Shown: positions 36,889 through 44,074, counted from the first letter of the stretch. The stretch is 49,952 bases of DNA from a bacterium (GCA_021785355.1 JAJYFR010000007.1:1-49952), one strand, 5' to 3'. A program made the numbers and translations. Notes: generated from the sequence alone by a model not told the origin.

Positions 36889-37578
36889 ATGACATTTAAA
36901 GATAAAATTATAGTAATAACAGGTGCAAGCCAAGGATTCGGCAAGGCACTTGCTCAAGCATTAAAAAAAGAAGATGCTCAAATTATTATTTCCAGTGATA
37001 ACGAGAAAAATCTAGAAAACACAGCAAAAGAATTATCTGTTGATTTTTTTCTTGCCGATGTAACTGTCTTTGAAAATGTCAAAAAACTTAGTGAATATGT
37101 CATTAAAAAATATAGGAGAATAGATTTTTGGATTAACAATGCAGGAATTCAGATTGCTCCAAGTTTAGTTGAAGAAATTGATATACAAAAATTACATCAT
37201 CTTTTTAATGTGAATTTCTTTGGATATTTCTATGGATGTAAAATTGCACTTTCGCAAATGAAAAAACAGAGACATGGAGTGATTATAAATATCAACTCAA
37301 CTGCTGGACTTGAGGGAAAACCAGATCTATCTGCTTATGTTTCATCAAAATTTGCAATTAAAGGATTAACTGAGTCAATCCGCAAAGAAATTAAAGATTT
37401 AGATATAAAAATTTTGGGAGTATTTCCAGGTGGTATGCAAACTGATATTTACAAAGAAAAATATCCTAACGATTTAAAAGATTACATGGACGTTGATTCT
37501 GTAGTAGAAAAAGTTATAATTAATTTAAAATCCGAAATTCCAGAAATTGATTTTGTCATCAATCGCCCAAATAAATAA
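36889..37578 (+). CDS. Short-chain dehydrogenase/reductase
   Basis: 229 residues. The dinucleotide-binding motif TGASQGFG is at 11-18, NNAG at 83-86, and the catalytic Ser-Tyr-Lys at S137, Y150 and K154 (YVSSK). It has the PGG motif after the sixth strand. It probably reduces or oxidises a small carbonyl or alcohol with NAD(P)(H); the substrate is unknown. It lies inside the segment bounded by the rsmI 3'-end repeat, together with a toxin-antitoxin wreck, so it looks like acquired cargo. Its base use (more C and fewer ATA/TTA runs) differs slightly from rsmI. Confidence 0.92.
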   Translation: MTFKDKIIVITGASQGFGKALAQALKKEDAQIIISSDNEKNLENTAKELSVDFFLADVTVFENVKKLSEYVIKKYRRIDFWINNAGIQIAPSLVEEIDIQKLHHLFNVNFFGYFYGCKIALSQMKKQRHGVIININSTAGLEGKPDLSAYVSSKFAIKGLTESIRKEIKDLDIKILGVFPGGMQTDIYKEKYPNDLKDYMDVDSVVEKVIINLKSEIPEIDFVINRPNK

Positions 37579-37593
37579 AGGATTTCTCACAAA

Positions 37594-37618
37594 AAACAAA
37601 ATCTGTAAAATTTTGTTT
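37594..37618 (+). terminator. Possible terminator hairpin after the SDR gene
   Basis: AAACAAAAT and ATTTTGTTT form a 9-bp stem with a 7-nt loop, 16 nt after the stop. It is almost all A-T and lacks a long U tract, so the call is weak. Confidence 0.35.
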
Positions 37619-37759
37619 AGAGGGTTATCTCTCACGAAAAACTTGAAATTGTCCTTTCCTCTCACAAAGAGTTCCGTTCGAATATTTTCAAACAGATACC
37701 AACCTCCATTTTAATCCGATAAAATTAATACCCAACTTTTAAAAATATCTGGTTAAAAT

Positions 37760-38039
37760 ATAGGTATGATAAAAAGAGATATTATCAATACAATTATTCA
37801 CTTTTCACCTTATTATGAATTTATTTTTCTTGCAAAAAGATTATCTTAATAATTTTGTATTAATCTATACTTCTACTTATAAACTTCTTTATGATTTCCT
37901 AGTGTGTTCTCAGTGATGGATGATAAGGATTATTTATAAAAAAGTCTATCTTCTTATCAATTTTGAGAGTGAGTTTCTTGTTAGTTTTTATTAATTCTTT
38001 ATACTGATTAGTAAATTTTGATGAATAATTTATTATCAG
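37760..38039 (-). pseudogene. Decayed RelE-type toxin next to an intact antitoxin
   Basis: Minus-strand sequence directly after the antitoxin stop reads LIINYSSKFTNQYKELIK, then KKLTLKIDKKIDFF and NNPYHPSLRTH before an in-frame TAG (37901-37899). This is the N-terminal half of a RelE-fold toxin. A frame change then gives LGNHKEVYK, and further out YRLIQNY and FARKINS-like pieces with more stops. The initiation codon seems lost (CTG ATA in place of ATG). The toxin is dead while the antitoxin and its operator remain. Confidence 0.8.
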
Positions 38040-38041
38040 CT

Positions 38042-38302
38042 TTAAGATACCGTTTTAATAAAATCTTTGTGATCAGTAAACTTTTCAAGTTTTCCAGTTT
38101 CATATTCTTGTAATCCATCAGCAATATACTTTTCGGAATATTTAGAGGCTTGATATGTTGAAATACCCTCATCTTCAATATTCTTTATAAGTAGATATTT
38201 TATGAAAGTAGAAGTCTGCATATCAAATTCTGTTGCTTTTGAATCATAATAATCTTTTATCTTTTTTGGTAATGTTAGTTTTACTTGTACTGTTGTAGCC
38301 AT
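38042..38302 (-). CDS. RelB/RHH-type antitoxin (orphaned)
   Basis: 86 residues. The N-terminal ribbon-helix-helix is MATTVQVKLTLPKKIKDYYD ... FDMQTSTFIKYLLIKNI. The C-terminal acidic part (YIADGLQEYETGKLEKF) is the expected toxin-binding tail. It sits directly before the decayed RelE-type toxin and behind a near-consensus promoter overlapped by a 13-bp inverted repeat. It may survive as an autorepressor or as an anti-addiction protein against similar toxins. Confidence 0.82.
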   Translation of the reverse strand: MATTVQVKLTLPKKIKDYYDSKATEFDMQTSTFIKYLLIKNIEDEGISTYQASKYSEKYIADGLQEYETGKLEKFTDHKDFIKTVS

Positions 38303-38325
38303 ATAATTATTTCTAAACTACTTAT

Positions 38326-38366
38326 ATTATACCACACTAATTAGTACCGTCAAGTACCAATTAGTG
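38326..38366 (-). promoter_or_regulatory. Antitoxin promoter overlapped by an inverted-repeat operator
   Basis: On the minus strand TTGACG (38353-38348) and TATAAT (38331-38326) are 16 nt apart. The arms CACTAATTAGTAC (38335-38347) and GTACCAATTAGTG (38354-38366) form a 13-bp inverted repeat with one mismatch, and its 6-nt centre is exactly the -35 box. Bound antitoxin would occlude the polymerase. Confidence 0.8.
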
Positions 38367-38417
38367 ATTGTATATTACCACCTTCTTAATGGTCACCTCA
38401 AGTTTTTTCCGATTGAA

Positions 38418-38440
38418 TATTGTAATTTACATATCTTAGT
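38418..38440 (+). repeat. 23-nt direct repeat, right copy
   Basis: Partner of 36703-36725, the 3' end of rsmI, here located just before the ABC transporter gene. It supplies that gene's -35 box. Confidence 0.65.
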
Positions 38441-38448
38441 TCTACAAT
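38420..38448 (+). promoter_or_regulatory. ABC exporter promoter, near-leaderless
   Basis: TTGTAA (38420-38425) and TACAAT (38443-38448) are 17 nt apart; the ATG is at 38458, giving a leader of about 3 nt. Confidence 0.6.
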
Positions 38449-38457
38449 ACAATTTGT

Positions 38458-39213
38458 ATGTCAGTTATTGAAGTAAAAAATATAAAGAAAAAATATGGAG
38501 ATTTAGAAGCTGTAAAAGGTGTGACATTTGAGGTTAATAAAGGTGAAGTCTTTGGTCTATTAGGTCCAAATGGAGCAGGAAAGACAACAACAATAGAAAT
38601 GCTTGAAGGAATTAGTAAGATAGATTCTGGTGAAGCTTTTATATCAGGAATAAAAGTTTCTCAAAATAATCATCCTCTACAAAAAATTATAGGAGTATCT
38701 CTTCAAAGTAATAATTTTTTTGACTCCCTTACTTTATCTGAAATTCTTCTTTTATTTTCTCATTTCTTCAATGTTAAAATAGATCCTTCTGATTTTTTAA
38801 AAGAAGTTGAATTAGAAGAAAAACGTAAAACTTATTATAAAGAACTTTCAGGTGGACAGAAACAGAGATTTACTATAGCTCTTTCATTGATAAATGATCC
38901 TCATGTATTATTTTTAGATGAACCAACTACAGGATTAGATCCTCAATCAAGAAGACATATATGGGATATAGTATCAAACCTTAAGAAAAAAGGTAAAACT
39001 ATTATACTTACAACTCATTTTATGGATGAAGCAGAAGTATTGGCAGATAAAGTAGCAATAATGGATAATGGATTAATACTAAAAATGAATACACCTCGTG
39101 CACTTATAGAAGAACTCATAAAAAAAGGGTTTAAAAAGAAAGTTGTATCTGATAAAAGAGCAAATTTAGAAGATGTATTTATAGATCTTACTGGAAAAAA
39201 TTTAAGGGATTAA
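38458..39213 (+). CDS. ABC-2 type exporter, ATP-binding subunit
   Basis: 251 residues. Walker A is GPNGAGKT (36-43), the signature is LSGGQ (130-134), and Walker B is LFLDEP with E155, followed by the D-loop and H-loop (TTHFMDEAE). It is of the drug/polysaccharide exporter (DrrA/CcmA-like) type and powers the permease encoded 4 nt downstream. The C-terminal ~35 residues contain the short tail (NLEDVFIDLTGK) typical of this subfamily. The transported compound is unknown. Confidence 0.95.
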   Translation: MSVIEVKNIKKKYGDLEAVKGVTFEVNKGEVFGLLGPNGAGKTTTIEMLEGISKIDSGEAFISGIKVSQNNHPLQKIIGVSLQSNNFFDSLTLSEILLLFSHFFNVKIDPSDFLKEVELEEKRKTYYKELSGGQKQRFTIALSLINDPHVLFLDEPTTGLDPQSRRHIWDIVSNLKKKGKTIILTTHFMDEAEVLADKVAIMDNGLILKMNTPRALIEELIKKGFKKKVVSDKRANLEDVFIDLTGKNLRD

Positions 39214-39217
39214 TAAT

Positions 39218-40381
39218 ATGGTTAAAAGAATTTTTTATTTTACAATTGCAAGTTTGAAGATGACATTTAGAAATAGATTCGCTCTATTTTCTTCTTTTCT
39301 ATTTCCAATTGCAATAATGTTTGCCTTTAGTTTTTATACACAAACATCTACTCCTAAGTTAAATATACAAATACTTTATAACCCTACAAGTAAAATTTTT
39401 GTAGAAAAATTAAAAAATGAACTTCAAAAAACTTCAAATGTAAGTGTTCTTAGTATAAATAAAAAATCTTCGGCACTCAAATCTTTAAAAAATGAAAAAA
39501 CAGATTTGATTATTAGTATTATTCCTTCGAAAAATAAAGTAATACAGCCTGTATATAACAGATATATATATCAACCAGCTCCTATATCTTCTCTGAAAGT
39601 AGGCGCGAGTAATTATAATGTAGTTTTCTATCTAAATCACTATTCTACAAATCTTTTTTATGAAGAGATATTCGTTACAAATATAGAGTATAATTTCTTG
39701 AAAAATAGTATCTCATCTTTAGGGATAAAATCTCCTTTTGTATTTAGACAACAGTTTATAAAAAATTCTCAAACATATAGTTATCTTGATTTTTTAATAC
39801 CAGGTATATTAGCTCTTTCTTTGATGCAAGGGATAATATTTGCAGTTATAAATATTATTGTAAATTATAAAGATTTAGGTGTTTTGAGGAGATTAGCAGT
39901 TACACCTCTTACAAAATCAGATTTTCTAGCATCCCTTACACTTACTAGATTGATCTTTGGATTGATACAAGTAGCTATATTAATATTTATAGCCTCAGTA
40001 TTTATTAAAGTAATTCCACAAGGAGGAATATTAGGCTTTCTTAACCTTGCAATTATAGTAATACTAGGCTCTTTAATGTTTGTAACACTTTCATTACTTA
40101 TATCATCAATTTCTAATAAAACAGAAACTGTATTCCCAATAGCAAATCTAATAACTTTGCCTATGTTGTTTCTTTCTGGAGTATTTTTTTCTGTACAAGG
40201 TTTGCCTGTATGGCTTCAAAATATAGTTCAATTTTTTCCATTAACGTATCTTGCAAATTCTCTAAGAGGTGTGTATGAACATGGATATTCTCTTTTTATA
40301 CTTAGGGGAGATATTATCGGTATGATAATTTGGGTAATTATCTTATTTGCTCTTAATGTTAAATTTTTTAAGTGGGAATAG
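39218..40381 (+). CDS. ABC-2 type exporter, permease subunit
   Basis: 387 residues. An N-terminal helix (about 20-38) is followed by a large extracytoplasmic domain (40-185). Five more helices follow, starting YLDFLIPGILALSLMQGIIF, with the family segment LRRLAVTPLTKSDFLASL and FPLTYLANSLRGVYEHG near the end. It pairs with the ATPase 4 nt upstream. The last 49 nt of coding sequence, up to the stop, are duplicated at 42239-42287 beyond the three-gene island, so the island seems to have entered at this gene's 3' end while preserving it. Confidence 0.94.
   Translation: MVKRIFYFTIASLKMTFRNRFALFSSFLFPIAIMFAFSFYTQTSTPKLNIQILYNPTSKIFVEKLKNELQKTSNVSVLSINKKSSALKSLKNEKTDLIISIIPSKNKVIQPVYNRYIYQPAPISSLKVGASNYNVVFYLNHYSTNLFYEEIFVTNIEYNFLKNSISSLGIKSPFVFRQQFIKNSQTYSYLDFLIPGILALSLMQGIIFAVINIIVNYKDLGVLRRLAVTPLTKSDFLASLTLTRLIFGLIQVAILIFIASVFIKVIPQGGILGFLNLAIIVILGSLMFVTLSLLISSISNKTETVFPIANLITLPMLFLSGVFFSVQGLPVWLQNIVQFFPLTYLANSLRGVYEHGYSLFILRGDIIGMIIWVIILFALNVKFFKWE
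40332..40380 (+). repeat. 49-nt direct repeat, left copy (permease 3' end)
   Basis: Identical to 42239-42287 at 48 of 49 positions (only 40346 T versus 42253 C differs). Offset is 1907 nt. It encodes the permease C-terminus ending NVKFFKWE and runs to the middle of the stop codon; both copies keep a stop (TAG here, TAA in the other). Confidence 0.95.
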
Positions 40382-40419
40382 TCTAATAAATTTAGTAGAT
40401 ATTATAAATTTCAATTTAT

Positions 40420-40428
40420 TGCTATAAT
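40420..40428 (+). promoter_or_regulatory. Extended -10 promoter of the three-gene island
   Basis: TGCTATAAT matches the extended -10 consensus TGnTATAAT and ends 10 nt before the ATG at 40439. The island is thus independently transcribed with a leader of about 4 nt. Confidence 0.6.
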
Positions 40429-40438
40429 ATATCTACAT

Positions 40439-41002
40439 ATGAATAAGAAGAAACTTGGAGTATATATTAACTTTATTGGTAGTATAAATGAAAAGATTTC
40501 TAGTTTACTTATCTCCTTGTTAACAGAACAGTTAAGCTCTGGAGTAAAGTTATATAGGATAAATATATCTTCAGTTGGAGATATTGTTTTTTATGCAGCA
40601 TCATTATTCAATTTTATATCAGGATTAAAAGATGTTATTGTGAATACTCATAATATTAGACAAACAGATTCAACCTCTAATTTATTATTTTTCTCTGGAA
40701 CAAAAAGAATTGTAAATAGATCATTTGGATTTTTTTTACATTCACTAGAAATAATTATACAAAGTCAAATCCCTTTATTTTTAGAATTTTTAAAAGAAAA
40801 GGTAGAAGGGGAGGAAAAAGATGAATTAAAAATGGCAAAGATTATTTTTAATAAGATTAATAAGAATATAGATGAAATTTTAAAAATGTTCAAAGAGAGA
40901 AAGACATATTCAGCTCAAGAATCAAAAAAATCAGGTTTTATATTAGATATTAAAGATTCTGTAGGTTTTTCAGATATTCCTATTTATACTATTACTAATT
41001 AA
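40439..41002 (+). CDS. ClpP/crotonase-fold protein (ClpP-like serine peptidase or derivative)
   Basis: 187 residues, the size of a ClpP subunit. Similar landmarks appear in order: LYRINISSVGDIVFYAASLF (ClpP: INSPGG and the following helix), NIRQTDSTSNLLFFSGTKRI (the nucleophile-elbow region, with S78 at the Ser position), FGFFLHS with H101 at the catalytic His position, and KTYSAQESKKSGFILDI (ClpP: FLSAxEAxEYGLVD). The oxyanion GG is GD, and the usual Asp before the last motif is not evident, so activity is uncertain. There is no signal peptide. It is the first gene of a compact island with an ATPase and a STAS-like protein, 12 nt apart. Confidence 0.7.
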   Translation: MNKKKLGVYINFIGSINEKISSLLISLLTEQLSSGVKLYRINISSVGDIVFYAASLFNFISGLKDVIVNTHNIRQTDSTSNLLFFSGTKRIVNRSFGFFLHSLEIIIQSQIPLFLEFLKEKVEGEEKDELKMAKIIFNKINKNIDEILKMFKERKTYSAQESKKSGFILDIKDSVGFSDIPIYTITN

Positions 41003-41014
41003 TCCTAAATAATA

Positions 41015-41893
41015 ATGATACAAATTAATAAAAATAGTAATACATTATTGAGAATAAAAGAACTTATAAATAATTTAAGATATTTGGAAGGTATATCTCA
41101 AAATTCAAATATAAATATAGCTTCTTTTTCATTTATTACTCCATTATCAATAACTCCAATAGCTTCTATAATTAATAGTAAATCTTTAAAATATATTTAT
41201 GAAGATAATAATAACTCTTATCTAGAAACAATATTATTTCCAAATGGAATAAATATGTATGATAATATTTTTACAAATAAAACTTATATCCCTATTATAC
41301 ATTTAGATATTAACCATTTATCTGAAAACGAATTAAATTCTCAATTAAATTTACTAAATGATAATTATATGAGTATATTAAAAACCAATATTATTACAGA
41401 GAAAAGATTTATAAAATTAATTACAGAAACAACAATTAGTTATTTTTTAGGAGAAATGTTTGCTAATATAGAAGAACATTCAAAGGCTAAAAATATTTAT
41501 ATCTTTTCACAATATTGGCAGAAATCTAATTCATGTGAAATTTGTATTATTGATGATGGTCAAGGTTTATATAATTCTCTGAAAAATGCAGGGAGAAATG
41601 TTATTAATAGTAAAGATGCACTAAGTAGTATATTAGAAAGAGGTTTATCTGCAAAAAATGAATTTGGAGAAATACAAAGAGGAACAGGTTTGAAAACCAC
41701 AAAAGCATTACTAATTAATAATGAACTTAAAGGTGAATTTTTTATTATGTCTGGAAATGCGGCTTATTTTCAATCAAGTAAAGATAAAGGAATATTTATT
41801 AACTTGTCAAATTATTCATGGCAAGGTACAATTATAATGTTAAAATTTAAAAGTCCAATTAATCAATTTAGTTTATATGATTATGTTAAGTAA
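41015..41893 (+). CDS. GHKL-type ATP-binding protein
   Basis: 292 residues. The N-terminal ~130 residues have no recognisable domain. A histidine-kinase-like ATPase domain follows, with an N box FLGEMFANIEEHSKAKNI (N151), a G1 box IIDDGQGL (D180 to G184) and a G2 box RGTGLKTTKALL (G223 and G225). There is no dimerisation or phospho-accepting His domain and no membrane helix, so it is not a sensor kinase; it is closer to the RsbW/SpoIIAB-like serine-kinase group or a stand-alone GHKL ATPase. It overlaps the STAS-like gene by 17 nt. Confidence 0.85.
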   Translation: MIQINKNSNTLLRIKELINNLRYLEGISQNSNINIASFSFITPLSITPIASIINSKSLKYIYEDNNNSYLETILFPNGINMYDNIFTNKTYIPIIHLDINHLSENELNSQLNLLNDNYMSILKTNIITEKRFIKLITETTISYFLGEMFANIEEHSKAKNIYIFSQYWQKSNSCEICIIDDGQGLYNSLKNAGRNVINSKDALSSILERGLSAKNEFGEIQRGTGLKTTKALLINNELKGEFFIMSGNAAYFQSSKDKGIFINLSNYSWQGTIIMLKFKSPINQFSLYDYVK

Positions 41894-42212
41894 AAATATT
41901 GATTTATATAATTGTTTTAATTCTTCAAGTCTGATAACACGTAAATCTGCAAGTATTATTTTTGATGAAATATCTAAAATTCAAGAGGATAATATTATTC
42001 TAGATTTTCATGGCATAAAATATACTTCTCGCTCATTTCTTAATGAACTTATTAGTAAAGATAGTAAATTTCATTTATTAAATAAAAATGTTGATTATGT
42101 TAATATGTCTTCTGATATTAGTAAATTGTATAATTTAGTGAAAAATAGTTCTGGTTTGAAAAGTAGTGTCACATATCCAAGTTTGGCAAAAGCTAAAACA
42201 ATAACTATATAA
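41877..42212 (+). CDS. STAS-like domain protein (DUF4325 type)
   Basis: 111 residues. The pattern SLITRKSASIIFDEI, then NIILDFHGIKYTSRSFLNEL, and a C-terminal strand and helix (VDYVNMSSDISKLYNLV) fits the STAS-like DUF4325 family, which often sits beside GHKL ATPases. In partner-switching systems an anti-anti-factor with this fold is phosphorylated on Ser by the ATPase; S52 and neighbours in YTSRSF occupy the equivalent turn. The start overlaps the ATPase gene by 17 nt. Its stop lies in a 16-nt palindrome (AATTTGAGTTCAAATT, 42211-42226). Confidence 0.78.
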   Translation: MIMLSKNIDLYNCFNSSSLITRKSASIIFDEISKIQEDNIILDFHGIKYTSRSFLNELISKDSKFHLLNKNVDYVNMSSDISKLYNLVKNSSGLKSSVTYPSLAKAKTITI

Positions 42213-42238
42213 TTTGAGTTCAAATTAAATGTTTTATA

Positions 42239-42287
42239 GGGTAATTATCTTACTTGCTCTTAATGTTAAATTTTTTAAGTGGGAATA
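42239..42287 (+). repeat. 49-nt direct repeat, right copy
   Basis: Right boundary of the three-gene island. It repeats the permease 3' end, and on the minus strand encodes the last residues (FPLKKFNIKSK) and the stop of the convergent membrane protein. Confidence 0.95.
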
Positions 42288-42984
42288 AGAGTAATAATAC
42301 AAATATAGAAAGAAATAACGAAAAGATTATCAAATCATATCCCCATCCTAGAATAAGTATTATAGGTGTGATGAGTATTAGTGTGAAATTATCTGATCCA
42401 TTAAATGATAAAGATTCTGTAATGGAAAGTATTCCTGCAAGTATCATAGTGGGTATATAATTTATATTCGAAGCTATAAATATAAATGTAGTTGATATGA
42501 AAAATATAAAAGTTCCCATTATAGACTTGTTATCATTAAGTATATTGTATTGTTTGATAGGTATATTTATTCCTGTAAGTGCTGCAAGAGAATCTGAGAT
42601 ACCTGTTACTAATAAAGCTTCTCTTATAAGATATGTTTGCTTATAAAAGATGAGGGCTATTATTATTAGAGCTAATGCATAAAATATTCCTCCCCAATTT
42701 CCTTTCTTTGACCTACTATCATTTAGAGAATGAAAAATATGTAAATATTTTGAAACTATTACAGATATTAAAGACTCAATTACAAGTAAAATAAAAAAAA
42801 ACTGATTAAGTGTAAAAGTCGCTAATATAAAAAGAATACTAGTCTCTATATGAGTTAATTTTCTTAAATACTCTTTAGATTTATTTGTTTTACATTCTTT
42901 TTTAAATAAAAATTCAGATGTTAAATAAACAAATATAAAAAACAGATTAAGTATTATAAGATATACTATATTAGTATGTAACAT
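42250..42984 (-). CDS. Dolichol/phytol kinase-like or CDP-diglyceride synthase-like membrane protein
   Basis: 244 residues with about seven membrane helices. The family signature is clear: RKLTHIE near residue 41, SDSLAALTGINIPIKQY near 130-146, and NDNKSIMGTFIFF near 150. These match the SEC59/VTE5/phosphatidate cytidylyltransferase superfamily. It likely phosphorylates a polyprenol or makes an activated lipid for glycan assembly; sequence alone does not decide which. The C-terminal 12 codons lie in the 49-nt repeat, so before the island arrived it probably overlapped the ABC permease gene convergently. Confidence 0.82.
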   Translation of the reverse strand: MLHTNIVYLIILNLFFIFVYLTSEFLFKKECKTNKSKEYLRKLTHIETSILFILATFTLNQFFFILLVIESLISVIVSKYLHIFHSLNDSRSKKGNWGGIFYALALIIIALIFYKQTYLIREALLVTGISDSLAALTGINIPIKQYNILNDNKSIMGTFIFFISTTFIFIASNINYIPTMILAGILSITESLSFNGSDNFTLILITPIILILGWGYDLIIFSLFLSIFVLLLLFPLKKFNIKSK

Positions 42985-43078
42985 AATTTATCAGTATGAT
43001 ACTACAATTAATTAAAAAATTATATATGGTATTGTTGGTATGAATGTGTAATGACGCAGATTCTCATTATTTATGTTT

Positions 43079-43681
43079 TCAAGAATTTAGAACTAAATTT
43101 TCAGGTATCTTATATTCTTTGAATTCTTCTATTAAATTTTTGCCATATATTAGTCTAGAAAAAGCCTCTGCTTCCATAATTGCGCCTGTGAGTGCATTAT
43201 GAGGATTAGGCTCTTCTGGCATTCCAAGTAGAGTATATATCCTATTTGTATTGAGACTATTTATTTTTGTATTTATATTATTTTTAATTATATAAAAAGC
43301 AGTGAGAGTATTGAGATCTATAGTTCTAAATGTAAATGGAAATCTAATTTGATATCTTTCACATGTATATATCAGAAAGTCTCTATCAAAACTTGGATTT
43401 TGACCAGCTATAATAGCGTCTGAATCTCTTTGTTCTTTTACCCAGTCTAAAAACTCAATAAGTGCATTTCTCAAAGTTTTTTTATCCTTATTTTCAAAAG
43501 ATATCTCTGCTTTAGTAAACCCATTTATTTTTAAAGATTCTAGGTTTATTTCTGCACCCTCAAATATCTTGCATTCTGAATAGAATTTTTTTTTAGGATG
43601 TTTAAAATTAACAGCTCCTATACTTATGATTGAATTTTTTTGAGGATTTATTCCTGTTGTCTCTATATCTACAACAAGCAT
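43079..43681 (-). CDS. DnaQ-like (DEDDh) 3'-5' exonuclease, one catalytic residue altered
   Basis: 200 residues. Exo I is VVDIETTG with D5 and E7. Exo II is AGQNPSFDRDFL with D99 (canonical HNxxFDxxFL). Exo III reads PHNALTGAIMEAE: H161 is present, but the metal-binding Asp expected five residues later is Gly166. It is otherwise the right length for a stand-alone proofreading-like or RNase T-like exonuclease. It may be inactive or use a nearby Glu. It starts 2 nt after the YbjQ gene stop, so the two probably share a transcript. Confidence 0.87.
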   Translation of the reverse strand: MLVVDIETTGINPQKNSIISIGAVNFKHPKKKFYSECKIFEGAEINLESLKINGFTKAEISFENKDKKTLRNALIEFLDWVKEQRDSDAIIAGQNPSFDRDFLIYTCERYQIRFPFTFRTIDLNTLTAFYIIKNNINTKINSLNTNRIYTLLGMPEEPNPHNALTGAIMEAEAFSRLIYGKNLIEEFKEYKIPENLVLNS

Positions 43682-43683
43682 AA

Positions 43684-44028
43684 TTAATTTTTATTGAAAA
43701 TTACAGCAGTACCATAACATAAAACTTCTGCAATACCTTGAGCTAATTCATTTGTGTCATATCTCATAGATATAATTCCGTTTGCACCTAAATCTTTTGC
43801 ATGCTGACACATTAAATTGTATGCATCATCTCTAGATTTTTCACAAAGTTGAGTATATAAACTAATATTACCACCTAATATAGTCTGAAAGCTCGCACCG
43901 ATATTACCTAATATACTTCTAGACCTTACTATGATCCCTTTTACTACACCTTTATTAAGAACAATTGTGTATCCTGGAATTTCAAATCCTGTTGTAACTA
44001 AAGAGTGATCAAATACTTCATTTTCCAT
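43684..44028 (-). CDS. YbjQ/DUF74 family protein
   Basis: 114 residues, the normal length. Conserved pieces are TTGFEIPGYTIVLNKGVVKG, then SRSILGNIGASFQTILGG, a central YTQLCEKSRDDAYNLM helix and DLGANGIISMRYDT. These small proteins form a pentameric beta-rich ring; function is unknown, with heavy-metal binding sometimes proposed. It is divergent from the RimK-like gene, 46 nt away, and leads a two-gene minus-strand unit with the exonuclease. Confidence 0.92.
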   Translation of the reverse strand: MENEVFDHSLVTTGFEIPGYTIVLNKGVVKGIIVRSRSILGNIGASFQTILGGNISLYTQLCEKSRDDAYNLMCQHAKDLGANGIISMRYDTNELAQGIAEVLCYGTAVIFNKN

Positions 44029-44031
44029 ATG

Positions 44032-44061
44032 TTTACATGTATAATATTTTCATTATATATT
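44032..44061 (+). promoter_or_regulatory. Promoter of the RimK-like pair
   Basis: TTTACA (44032-44037) and TATATT (44056-44061) are 18 nt apart; the ATG is at 44075, leaving about 7 nt of leader and no Shine-Dalgarno sequence. Confidence 0.5.
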
Positions 44062-44074
44062 ATATCAATCATAA

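Larger units (their letters stand above)
40381..42238 (+). mobile_element. Candidate inserted island: ClpP-like, GHKL ATPase and STAS-like genes between direct repeats
   Basis: About 1.86 kb between 49-nt direct repeats, packed with three same-strand genes and its own extended -10 promoter. It contains no integrase, transposase or terminal inverted repeat. The surrounding genes (permease, and the convergent polyprenol-kinase-like gene whose last codons lie in the right repeat) would be direct convergent neighbours if one repeat and the island were removed. The mobile nature is inferred from the repeats. Confidence 0.6.

Noticed and set aside
37585-37675. Three CTCAC(A/G)AA-like repeats after the SDR gene as a CRISPR-like array
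   Set aside because: Units are under 12 nt, unequal in spacing and imperfect, and no cas gene is present.
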